From positions 1 through 14,404 of the forward strand of contig CAYXOX010000069.1 of NCBI GenBank assembly GCA_964466745.1: a stretch of 14,404 nt of DNA. Direction: 5' to 3'. The DNA comes from CAYXOX01 sp964466745. GTDB lineage: Bacteria; Pseudomonadota; Alphaproteobacteria; Rhodobacterales; Rhodobacteraceae. Position 1 is the first letter of the stretch, and each line of letters starts with the position of its first letter. Both the position numbers and the translations under genes were made by a program. Of the stretch, positions 5,992-12,628 are shown piece after piece. Under the pieces are notes generated by a model. The model did not search any database. It saw nothing but the letters and a program-made list of their open reading frames with translations, and had not been told where the DNA came from.

Positions 5992-7614
5992 TCAGCCCTG
6001 CGCGCCGCCCAGCACCACGCCTTCGCGCGTGAGCGCCCGGAAGATGAGCGCGTCGCGGCCGTAGATGTCGCGCCGGAAGTGCAGCGCCCCCTTCGCATCG
6101 GTAAAGGCCGTGCGATAGACCAAGTGCACCGGCACCGGGGTCTCGAGGTTCAGCCGCGTCTGCTGGCCGCTGGCGAGAATCCGGTCGAAGGTTCCCTTGG
6201 GGTCGGAGGTCTGCGCCGCCAGCAGGCGATACGCGAAATCGTGCGGGTCGTTCAGGCGGATACAGCCGTTCGAAAAGGCACGCCGGTCGCGCGCGAAAAG
6301 GCTCTTGTCGGGCGTGTCGTGCAGGTAGATCGCGTGGGGGTTGGGAAACATGAACTTCACCGTTCCCAGCGCATTGGAGCGCGACGGCGGCTGGCGCAGG
6401 TTGTAGGGGAAGGTGCGCGCCGTGTAGTTGGCGAAGTTCACCTGGCTGCGCGGAATGACGCGGCCGCGCGCATCGATCACGTTTAGATGCGACAACGCGT
6501 TGGGGTTGCGCTGGAGCGTGGGCAGGTACTCGCGCTGGATGATGCCGCGCGGCACCGTCCAGTCCGGGTTGATCTCCATGTACTCCATGATGTCGGAGAA
6601 CTCGGGCGTCTGCATGTCGGGGTCGATTTCCCCGATGATCGACCGCGTCTGGAAGGTGACCTTGCCGTCGTCCACGATCCGCGCGGTGTAATCCGTCAGG
6701 TTCACCCAGATGTGGCGCTGGCCGAGCGGGCGGTTGATCCAGCGTTCGCGTTCCATCGCGGTGACGACGGCGGCGAGCCGGTCTTCCACAGGGCGGTTGA
6801 TCTCGGCGAGTGTGGCGGCACCTGCCACGCCATCTGCCACCAGACCGTGGGCCACCTGGAAGCGCTGAACGGCGGCCTCGATCGAGGTGTCGTATGTCGC
6901 GGTGGCGCTGCGGCCCATGAAGCCCATCGCCGAAAGGCGCTCGCGCAGGGCGACGACGGCCGGCCCGCTCGCGCCGCGCTCCAGCTTGGTGCCCGGCACC
7001 GTCGGGCCCCAGCCGCCGCGGGCCAGCTGTGCCTCCAGCGCAAGCTTGTGCTTGAGCAGGCGGGCGTATTCCGGCGATTGCGGAGGCAGCGAGCGCAGGA
7101 AGGCCGCGGGGGTGGATTGTTCGAATGCCTCGAGCGTGCGCAGCCGGTCGCGCAACGGCACCTCCCTGACGAGCTGTGCGTCGATGGCCGAGGGGGTGAG
7201 CACGCCGGTCTGGATATCGCGGGCATATTCGAGAAAGAGCCGGCTCAGCTCGACCTCGGCGAAGCCGCGCTCGCGCTGGGACGTCACCCCGCGCAGCAGC
7301 GCGGTGACCTGCTGCGCATCGTAGCGACCGCGGGGAAGGCCGTGCAGGTCGGTCTCGCCGACGGCCGCCACCAGCGCCGCGCGCCGCGCCCTGTCGTCGG
7401 CATCCTCGCCCGTCCAGATCGGCTCGAAGGCGCGCGCCCGGTAGAAGGCGGCGAGCGCTTCGTCCCGCGCCGCCGCTTCGGCCACCGCCTGCTTGAACGC
7501 GGTGACGCCGGACTGCGCGAAGGCGGCCGGAGCCGCCAGCAGGAAGGCGATCATCGCCGCCAGAAAAAGTCCCGGCCCCGCCGAACGCTTGCTCATCTGC
7601 ACGATCATCATCAT
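5992..7614 (-). CDS. YcbB/LdtD-type L,D-transpeptidase
   Basis: Periplasmic enzyme that forms meso-DAP-to-meso-DAP (3-3) cross-links in peptidoglycan; 540 aa against 615 in E. coli LdtD. An N-terminal signal peptide ends near AFAQ (31-34). Next come a YcbB scaffold domain (about 40-200) and a peptidoglycan-binding domain (about 212-275, LERGASGPAVVALRERL start). The YkuD catalytic domain (about 300-480) has His432 in IYLHDTPDK and the nucleophile Cys451 in FSNGCIRLND. The ATG at 7614 has AGGA with an 8-nt spacer; Met7 is an alternative. It is divergent from a DUF882/MepK-like gene across 333 bp. The same two families are neighbours in E. coli (ycbB-ycbK), which supports a shared role in 3-3 cross-link turnover. 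Confidence 0.93.
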   Translation of the reverse strand: MMMIVQMSKRSAGPGLFLAAMIAFLLAAPAAFAQSGVTAFKQAVAEAAARDEALAAFYRARAFEPIWTGEDADDRARRAALVAAVGETDLHGLPRGRYDAQQVTALLRGVTSQRERGFAEVELSRLFLEYARDIQTGVLTPSAIDAQLVREVPLRDRLRTLEAFEQSTPAAFLRSLPPQSPEYARLLKHKLALEAQLARGGWGPTVPGTKLERGASGPAVVALRERLSAMGFMGRSATATYDTSIEAAVQRFQVAHGLVADGVAGAATLAEINRPVEDRLAAVVTAMERERWINRPLGQRHIWVNLTDYTARIVDDGKVTFQTRSIIGEIDPDMQTPEFSDIMEYMEINPDWTVPRGIIQREYLPTLQRNPNALSHLNVIDARGRVIPRSQVNFANYTARTFPYNLRQPPSRSNALGTVKFMFPNPHAIYLHDTPDKSLFARDRRAFSNGCIRLNDPHDFAYRLLAAQTSDPKGTFDRILASGQQTRLNLETPVPVHLVYRTAFTDAKGALHFRRDIYGRDALIFRALTREGVVLGGAQG

Positions 7615-7947
7615 CGATCTTTTCCTGCCGGTCCTCGCCGGCTCGTATGGCCGAACTTAAGGTTCAGAATTCCCACGCATTTCCGGGCAGGTCCAGTCAC
7701 AATGCCGATAGGCGCACCCGGCAGCGCCAACTGTGGCAGACACGCAGCGCGCCATCGCGACGCGCCTGCAACAGTTCACAAAAATGGCAAGTTCCTGCCG
7801 ATTTCCGCAATCCTGTCGCAATTTCGCCAAAGATTTCTTGGTCGGCCGCCGGGCCTATGCCATAAATTTCGTGCATCTGGGGATGGATGACACCCGGCCC
7901 ACCGAAACATCGGGGGTCGCAAGACGTAACGGGACAACGCAGGCGAC
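7615..7947. promoter_or_regulatory. Divergent promoter region between L,D-transpeptidase and DUF882 genes
   Basis: This 333-bp gap is clearly richer in A+T than the coding DNA around it. It holds both ribosome binding sites at its ends and a candidate plus-strand promoter (7838-7866). For the minus-strand gene I see no clear -35/-10 pair. Short frames are open through it but none has a convincing start or known motif. No RNA gene was recognised. Confidence 0.5.
7838..7866 (+). promoter_or_regulatory. Candidate promoter of the DUF882 gene
   Basis: TTGGTC (7838-7843), a 17-nt spacer and CATAAA (7861-7866) give a plausible sigma-70 promoter. The start would be near 7873, leaving a leader of about 75 nt. 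The -10 sits in one of the few AT-rich patches. Each hexamer matches consensus only partly. Confidence 0.35.
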
Positions 7948-8517
7948 ATGAACGATTCCAGCACACGCGGCCTTACGCGCCGTGGCCTTCTAGGTGCGTT
8001 CGCGGCGACGGCGCTCGTCGCGGCTCCCACCTACACCAACGCTGCCGGCTTTCTTCGCGGGGCGGGCGACTTCCGGAAGATCCGGATGTACTCCGGGCGG
8101 ACGGGCGAGAGCCTTGAGACGATCTACTGGATCGAGGGGGAGTACATCCCCGAGGCGCTGGCGCAGGTGAACCATTTCATGCGCGACTGGCGGCAGAACA
8201 GCTCCACCTCCATGGATACCCGCACGATCGACATCATGACGGCCGCGCACCGGCTGCTCGACGTCGACGAGCCTTACATGCTGCTGTCGGGTTACCGCTC
8301 CCCCGAAACCAACGCTATGCTGCGCTCCCGCAGCTCGGGCGTGGCGCGCCAGTCGCTCCACATGAAGGGCCAGGCCGCGGATCTCCGCCTGACCAGCCGG
8401 AGCGTGGCGCAGATGGCCAAGGCGGCCGCGGCCTGCCGCGCCGGCGGCGTGGGCCGTTATTCCGGCTCGGATTTCGTGCACATGGATTGCGGGCCCGTGC
8501 GCACCTGGGGCCGCTGA
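7948..8517 (+). CDS. Tat-exported DUF882/YcbK-family M15 peptidase (MepK-like)
   Basis: Predicted periplasmic zinc peptidase of the LAS/M15 fold, 189 aa, close to E. coli MepK (YcbK, 182 aa), an endopeptidase reported to cut 3-3 cross-links. Residues 8-16 (GLTRRGLLG) form a twin-arginine signal, followed by an Ala-rich hydrophobic stretch to about residue 33, so it is probably exported folded through Tat. The metal-site residues are visible: SGYRS (114-118), His138 and Asp145 in SLHMKGQAADL, and His178 in FVHMDCG. The ATG at 7948 has GCAGG upstream. It is divergent from the L,D-transpeptidase gene, which makes 3-3 links, so the pair likely balances their formation and cleavage. Activity on 3-3 links is inferred from E. 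coli. Confidence 0.9.
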   Translation: MNDSSTRGLTRRGLLGAFAATALVAAPTYTNAAGFLRGAGDFRKIRMYSGRTGESLETIYWIEGEYIPEALAQVNHFMRDWRQNSSTSMDTRTIDIMTAAHRLLDVDEPYMLLSGYRSPETNAMLRSRSSGVARQSLHMKGQAADLRLTSRSVAQMAKAAAACRAGGVGRYSGSDFVHMDCGPVRTWGR

Positions 8518-8555
8518 GGCCACCGGCACACGCCGCTCCCAGCCCCGATTTCGAA

Positions 8556-8583
8556 GGCCGCCTGCAGGCGGGCCGCGTCTTTC
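8556..8583 (+). terminator. Probable intrinsic terminator of the DUF882 gene
   Basis: GGCCGCC (8556-8562), loop TGCA, and GGCGGGCC (8567-8574, one bulged G) form a GC-rich stem. It is followed by GCGTCTTTC, a short and imperfect U-tract. It lies about 40 nt after the stop codon, between two converging genes. Confidence 0.45.
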
Positions 8584-8610
8584 GCTTGGCGGTCGGCGTG
8601 CAGCTTGAGA

Positions 8611-8638
8611 GCGCCCGCCCGGGCAGTGCGCCGGGCGC
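8611..8638 (-). terminator. GC hairpin just after the GGT-like gene
   Basis: GCGCCCG (8611-8617) pairs with CGGGCGC (8632-8638), starting 3 nt past the stop codon of the minus-strand gene. No T-tract is present on that strand, so termination is uncertain. Confidence 0.3.
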
Positions 8639-8641
8639 CCG

Positions 8642-10237
8642 TCAGCCGAGCCCGATCGCGCCGCCGTCCTTGCGCCCGTCCGAGCCGGCGATGTAGCCGC
8701 CCGGAATCCGGTGGATGATCTGGGCGCCGCCGAAGCCGAAATCGGTCTCGTCGCTGGTCGATGTCTCCAGCTCGTGCCCCATCCCGCGAAGCCGCTCCAG
8801 CGTCTCGGGTGGCCACCCGGACTCCATGGCAACTCTCCGGCCGGCGAGCACGCGCCAGCGCGGGGAATCGGACGCCGCCTGCGGGGTCTGCCCGTGGCGC
8901 CGGATGCGCTCGAAGAGTTGCAGGTGCCCCTGCGCCTGCATCGGCCCGCCCATCATCCCGAAGGCCATCGCCGGGCCCGCTTCGTCGCTGGCGAAGCCCG
9001 GAATGATCGTCTGAAGCGGGCGCTTTCCGGGGGCGACGACGTTCGGATGCGCCGGATCGAGCGAGAAGCCGAAGCCGCGGTTCTGCAGGCTGATCCCGGT
9101 GCCTGGCACCACCACGCCCGAGCCGAAGCCCTTGTAGTTGGATTGCACGAGGCTCACCATCTGCCCGGCGCTGTCGGCCGCCGCAAGCAGGACGGTTCCG
9201 CCGCCCTCCGGCTCGCCATGGCCCGGATCGCCGGCGCGGGACGGATCGATCAGCTCGGCGCGGCGACGGGCGTAGTCGGCGGAAAAGAGCGAGGCGGGCG
9301 CCACGCGCATGGCCTGCGGATCGGCGACATGGGCGTAGAGGTCCGCCAGCGCCAGCTTCATCGCCTCGATCTGGAAGTGCACGGTCACGGCATCGTCGGG
9401 GCCGGCGTCGGGCCGATCCGACTCACGCAGGATGGCAAGCGCCGCGAGGGCCGCCACGCCCTGCCCGTTGGGCGGTATCTCGTGCAGCGTCGCTCCGTGG
9501 GCCCGGGCGGCCAGCGGCGTCACCCAGTCGCAGCGATGGGCGGCGAGGTCGGCCGCCGTCAGCCCGCCGCCGTTGGCCGCGGCGTGCGCGGCCATCGCCT
9601 CGGCGAGTTCGCCCCGGTAGAAGGCCGCGCCGCGGCTGAGGGCGATCGCCTCCAGCGCGTCGGCCTGCTCGGGCAGGCGGAAGAGCGTTCCGGCCGCCGG
9701 TGCGGCCCCGCCCGGCATGTAGGCGGCGGCGAACCCCGGCTGGCCGGCGAGCTCGGCCGCGTTGCGTGCCCACAGCGCCGCGATGCGCGGGCTCACGAGG
9801 AACCCCTCGCGGGCGTAGCGCACGGCGGGTTCGAAGAGCCGCGCGAAGGGAAGCTTTCCGAAGCGCTCCGAAAGGGCCACCCAGAGCGAGACGGCACCTG
9901 GCACGGTCACGCTGTCCCAGCCGCGTATGGGCATGGCCGTCGCCGCGCCGAAACGCTCCCGCGTCCAGGCGGCCGGCGCGCGGCCGGAGCCGTTCAGGCC
10001 CAGCACCTCGGCGCCGTCGTTGAGAAGGGCGTAGGCGTCGGCCCCGATGCCGGTGCCCGTGGGCTCGACGACGGTCAGGGCGATAGCCGCGGCGACGGCC
10101 GCATCGGCCGCGGTGCCGCCCTCGGCGAGCATCTCCGCCCCGGCCTGCGCCGCGAGCGGCTGCGAGGTCGCCACCACGGCCCGCGCCATCACGGGGGCGC
10201 GTCGCGACGGGTAGGACTGGGTGAAATCGAACTGCAT
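8642..10237 (-). CDS. Gamma-glutamyltransferase-like Ntn hydrolase (atypical, cytosolic)
   Basis: Ntn hydrolase of the GGT family (T03), 531 aa. The proenzyme should self-cleave before Thr348 (GGG-TVLLAAAD), giving a subunit of about 347 aa and one of about 184 aa. GMMGGPMQAQGH (427-438) is the oxyanion-region motif. No signal peptide is present, unlike periplasmic GGT. Residues binding the gamma-glutamyl group in E. coli GGT are replaced: the DGRE Arg114 region reads NGSGRAP (82-88), the NNQMDD loop with Asp433 reads QNRGFG (385-390), and Ser462-Ser463 read Gln-Thr (409-410). It therefore resembles the YwrD/HpxW-type branch; HpxW is an oxamate amidohydrolase. The start at 10237 has GGAG seven bases upstream. 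It is divergent from a GntR regulator with operator-like sites between. The family is sure; the substrate is open. Confidence 0.92.
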   Translation of the reverse strand: MQFDFTQSYPSRRAPVMARAVVATSQPLAAQAGAEMLAEGGTAADAAVAAAIALTVVEPTGTGIGADAYALLNDGAEVLGLNGSGRAPAAWTRERFGAATAMPIRGWDSVTVPGAVSLWVALSERFGKLPFARLFEPAVRYAREGFLVSPRIAALWARNAAELAGQPGFAAAYMPGGAAPAAGTLFRLPEQADALEAIALSRGAAFYRGELAEAMAAHAAANGGGLTAADLAAHRCDWVTPLAARAHGATLHEIPPNGQGVAALAALAILRESDRPDAGPDDAVTVHFQIEAMKLALADLYAHVADPQAMRVAPASLFSADYARRRAELIDPSRAGDPGHGEPEGGGTVLLAAADSAGQMVSLVQSNYKGFGSGVVVPGTGISLQNRGFGFSLDPAHPNVVAPGKRPLQTIIPGFASDEAGPAMAFGMMGGPMQAQGHLQLFERIRRHGQTPQAASDSPRWRVLAGRRVAMESGWPPETLERLRGMGHELETSTSDETDFGFGGAQIIHRIPGGYIAGSDGRKDGGAIGLG

Positions 10238-10255
10238 GGGGGCGCTCCATCCGCT

Positions 10256-10269
10256 TGGTGCATACAATG
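10256..10269. promoter_or_regulatory. Candidate GntR operator, GGT-like side
   Basis: TGCATACA (10259-10266) is one base away from the palindrome TGTATACA. Read on the minus strand the longer stretch is ATTGTATGCACC, close to the ATTGTATACAAT type recognised by many FCD-family GntR proteins. It lies about 20 bp upstream of the GGT-like start codon, where bound regulator would block expression. Confidence 0.4.
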
Positions 10270-10332
10270 TTCAAAAACAGGGGGGCCGCAAGGGGGCGTC
10301 CGGGCATCGTTCACCGCCGCAGACGGCGATGC

Positions 10333-10362
10333 TTGGCGCATGGGCGAAAGCGCGTGTATACA
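10333..10362 (+). promoter_or_regulatory. Candidate promoter and operator of the GntR gene
   Basis: TTGGCG (10333-10338), an 18-nt spacer and TATACA (10357-10362) form a likely promoter. The -10 is embedded in the perfect 8-bp palindrome TGTATACA (10355-10362). A repressor bound there would cover the -10, so autorepression is expected. Transcription would begin near 10369. A related site lies 96 bp away on the GGT-like side. Confidence 0.5.
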
Positions 10363-10396
10363 TGAGGGCGAACCAGTCGCCGGAGGACTTCGAACC

Positions 10397-11122
10397 GTGA
10401 ACCTCGCCGCCCCTGAACCTCCACGGCCCGAGGCCGAGCCGCCGCAGGCAATCGGCGCGCGGCACCAATCGCTCAACGACCAGGTGCGCGAAGCGCTGCG
10501 GGAGGCGATCCTTTGCGGCGATTTCCGCCCCGGCGACCGTCTGGTCGAAGGCCGGCTGGCCGAACGCTTCGGCGTGTCGCGCAACCCCGTGCGGGAGGCG
10601 CTCAAGGCGCTCGGGAACGAGGGCCTCATCACCATCGCGCCCCGCCGCGGCGCGGTGGTCACCGAGCTTTCCGAGAGCGAGGCGGCCGACGTGGTGGAGC
10701 TGCGCGCGGCGCTTGAAGGGTTCTCGGCACGGCTTGCGGCAAGACGGCTCGACCCCGAGGCCGGCGCCTCGCTCGCGCGCGTGCTTGCATCGGGCGAGGC
10801 CGCGGCCGCCCGCGGCGACAGCGAGGAGCTGCACCGCCTCAACGAACAGTTCCACGGCCAGCTCGCCAACGCCGGCTCCAACCGTGTGCTCGCCGACTTC
10901 ATGCGCACGCTGCGCGCCAAGACCCACTGGCTCTTCGCCTCGGTATCCCGCGCGCGTGCCGAGGAAAGCTGGCGCGAGCACGCGGCGATCCTGCGCGCGG
11001 TGCTCGACCGCGACGAGGAGATGGCGGCCCTGCTCGCGAGCCGCCACGTCAGTTCCGTGGGCAAGGATCTCGAGGCCGCCGGCCTCACGGATTCGCGCAG
11101 CGAGGACCTGCCCGCCCGATGA
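10397..11122 (+). CDS. GntR-family transcriptional regulator, FCD subfamily
   Basis: DNA-binding regulator of 241 aa. The N-terminal winged helix-turn-helix (about 24-90) carries the classic pattern LREAILCGDFRPGDRL...LAERFGVSRNPVREALKAL and then the wing (GLITIAPRRGAVV). The C-terminal all-helical FCD effector domain (about 95-230) has the expected metal-site positions Asn149, His153, His195 and His217, with Asn where many members have Asp. FCD domains usually sense small carboxylates or amino-acid-like compounds. The start is a GTG at 10397 with GGAGG ten bases upstream; an in-frame ATG at 10340 lies upstream of the proposed transcription start. It overlaps the next gene by ATGA. It probably controls itself, the OCD-like and cupin genes, and the divergent GGT-like gene. 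Confidence 0.92.
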   Translation: MNLAAPEPPRPEAEPPQAIGARHQSLNDQVREALREAILCGDFRPGDRLVEGRLAERFGVSRNPVREALKALGNEGLITIAPRRGAVVTELSESEAADVVELRAALEGFSARLAARRLDPEAGASLARVLASGEAAAARGDSEELHRLNEQFHGQLANAGSNRVLADFMRTLRAKTHWLFASVSRARAEESWREHAAILRAVLDRDEEMAALLASRHVSSVGKDLEAAGLTDSRSEDLPAR

Positions 11123-12066
11123 GACTGCTGACCGATGCGCAGGTGCGCCGCCTCGCCGATCCCGAAGAGGCGGCCAGCGCGATCGAGGCGGCCTTCGCCG
11201 AGGCAGCGGGCGGCGGCACGGCGCTCCTGCCCCGCAAGCGGATCGTCTCCGGCGCCCTGAAGCTCTCGGCAATGGCGGCGATCCTGCCGGGCGCCGGCGT
11301 CGCGGGTGCCAAGGTCTATACAACGCGCGAGGGTGCTTTCCGGTTCGTGGTGGTGCTCTTCGATGCCGAGAGCGGCACGCCGCTGGCCACGCTCGAGGCC
11401 GACGCGCTCACCGAGATCAGGACCGCCGCCGTCACCGAGGTGGTCGCCGCACGGCTCGCCCCGGGCGTCGGCGGCAAGATCGCCGTGTTCGGCACCGGCG
11501 TGCAGGCCCGCGCCCATGTGCGCGCGCTGGCCAGGCGGCTGCGCCCCGCGTGCATCGCGGTCGCCTCCCGCGGAGACTCGGAGGATTTCTGTGCCGCCCT
11601 GACGCGGGAAACGGGCATCGAGGTGCGGCCCGAGCCGGCTGGGAGCGCGATCGAGGGCGCCCGGATCGTGGTGACGGCAACGCGCGCCACCGAGCCGCTC
11701 TTCGATGGCGCGGGCCTCGCGCCCGGCTGCCTCGTGGCCGCGGTGGGCTCCACCCTGCCCCACGCGCGCGAGCTGGACGATGCAACCATGCGGCGGGCCC
11801 GGCGCGTGCTCGTGGAAGACAGGGCGCAGGCGATGACCGAGGCGGGCGATCTGATCGGCGCGCTGGAAAGCGGCGCGCTGGACGAGACCCGCATCGCCGA
11901 TCTTGCCGCCGAGCTTGCGCGGCCCGGCGCGCAAGACGGAGCCGAAGGCGGCAGCGGCAGCGGCGGCGACGTGACCGTCTTCAAGTCCGTTGGCATCGCG
12001 CTGGAAGACATCGCCGTGGCGGCACGCATCTGGGCTGCCGCCCGCGCGGAGAGCGAAGCGGCATGA
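11119..12066 (+). CDS. Ornithine cyclodeaminase/mu-crystallin family NAD(P)-dependent enzyme
   Basis: Cytosolic Rossmann-fold enzyme of 315 aa. Members are cyclodeaminases, alanine dehydrogenases or cyclic-imine (ketimine) reductases. Visible signatures are Lys65 in GAKVYTT, Arg101 in LTEIRTAAVT, the nucleotide-binding GTGVQARAH (125-133), and SVGIALEDIAVA (290-301). True ornithine cyclodeaminase (P. putida) has catalytic Asp228 in a VGGDxPGKxEL motif. Here the motif is VGSTLPHARELD (209-220), without that Asp, so conversion of ornithine to proline is unlikely and an imine reductase or dehydrogenase is more plausible. A Gly/Ser-rich insert lies at 271-284. The start overlaps the GntR stop codon (ATGA), implying translational coupling. 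The substrate cannot be named from sequence. Confidence 0.9.
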   Translation: MRLLTDAQVRRLADPEEAASAIEAAFAEAAGGGTALLPRKRIVSGALKLSAMAAILPGAGVAGAKVYTTREGAFRFVVVLFDAESGTPLATLEADALTEIRTAAVTEVVAARLAPGVGGKIAVFGTGVQARAHVRALARRLRPACIAVASRGDSEDFCAALTRETGIEVRPEPAGSAIEGARIVVTATRATEPLFDGAGLAPGCLVAAVGSTLPHARELDDATMRRARRVLVEDRAQAMTEAGDLIGALESGALDETRIADLAAELARPGAQDGAEGGSGSGGDVTVFKSVGIALEDIAVAARIWAAARAESEAA

Positions 12067-12146
12067 GCCGCGACGCGGCCCCGGTGGACCATCGCCCGCC
12101 CCGTACGCGGCAGCGCCGCGCGGGCACGGCCCGGAGGCACCGATGA
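12063..12146 (+). CDS. Possible 27-aa Arg-rich ORF joining two genes
   Basis: An ATG at 12063 overlaps the stop codon of the OCD-like gene (ATGA). The frame ends at a TGA (12144-12146) that overlaps the cupin start codon (ATGA again). The product would be 27 aa with nine Arg and two His, and no recognisable domain. It fills the 76-nt gap between the two genes exactly. In GC-rich DNA this can happen by chance, and the ribosome binding site before the first ATG is weak. If translated, it may simply carry ribosomes to the cupin gene. Confidence 0.2.
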   Translation: MSRDAAPVDHRPPRTRQRRAGTARRHR

Positions 12147-12571
12147 CGGATGCCGATGCGCTGATCGACGCGCTGGGCCTCGCGCCCCACCCCGAGGGCG
12201 GCTGGTACCGGCAGACATGGGCCGCGCCCGCACCCGAAGGCGAGCGCCCGGCGGGCACGGCGATCTACTACCTTCTGCGCGCCGGCGAGCGCAGCCACTG
12301 GCACCGTGTGGATGCAGACGAGATCTGGCTGTTCCACGCCGGCGAGCCGCTGTGCCTCTCGCAGGGGCCCGCCGCGGAAGGGCCCCGGCGCGACGAGGTG
12401 CTGGGCCTCGATCTCGCAGCCGGAGAGCGTCCGCAAATCGTGGTGCCGGCGGGCCACTGGCAGAGCGCCAGGCCGCTCGGGGCCTTCACGTTGGTGAGCT
12501 GCACCGTCTCCCCCGGCTTCCGCTTCGAGGGGTTCGAGCTGGCGCCGCCCGGCTTCGACCTTCCCCGCTAG
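12143..12571 (+). CDS. Cupin domain protein, DUF985 family
   Basis: Single-domain cupin of 142 aa, the usual size for DUF985 (Cupin_5). The family begins with a PHPEGGWYR-type motif, seen here at 15-23. The metal-site segment SHWHRVDADEIW (51-62) supplies His52, His54 and Glu60, and VPAGHWQSA (101-109) adds His105. No enzymatic activity is firmly assigned to the family; some relatives are viewed as sugar or small-molecule binding proteins. The ATG at 12143 has GGAGG five bases upstream. It follows the OCD-like gene on the same strand with a 76-nt gap and is likely cotranscribed with the GntR regulator, which hints at a role with the same substrate. That link is inference. Confidence 0.9.
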   Translation: MTDADALIDALGLAPHPEGGWYRQTWAAPAPEGERPAGTAIYYLLRAGERSHWHRVDADEIWLFHAGEPLCLSQGPAAEGPRRDEVLGLDLAAGERPQIVVPAGHWQSARPLGAFTLVSCTVSPGFRFEGFELAPPGFDLPR

Positions 12572-12628
12572 CTCCGCCCGCAGCGCACAGGCACGACGGC
12601 GCGCCGGGCCGCGCGGCGGCACGCAGGC

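Noticed and set aside
5784..6098. Long N-terminal extension of lpxD
   Set aside because: The extension is compositionally random, overlaps the end of the L,D-transpeptidase gene, and LpxD families start at the MRLSLADLA-type sequence with a good ribosome binding site.
7653..7665. GAAC-TTAAG-GTTC near-palindrome upstream of the L,D-transpeptidase gene
   Set aside because: Arms of only 4 bp and a single occurrence; too weak to call an operator.
8711..10396. Open frame leading into the GntR gene, giving an apparent 803-aa protein
   Set aside because: Most of it is antisense to the GGT-like gene; the helix-turn-helix domain begins near residue 24 from the GTG at 10397.
10362..10400. 12-codon leader ORF whose stop overlaps the GntR start
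   Set aside because: Its ATG overlaps the predicted -10 element, so it should lie upstream of the transcription start, and it has no clear ribosome binding site.
10189..12258. 689-codon open frame on the minus strand opposite GntR, OCD-like and cupin genes
   Set aside because: It is a shadow of three well-recognised genes and lacks any domain.
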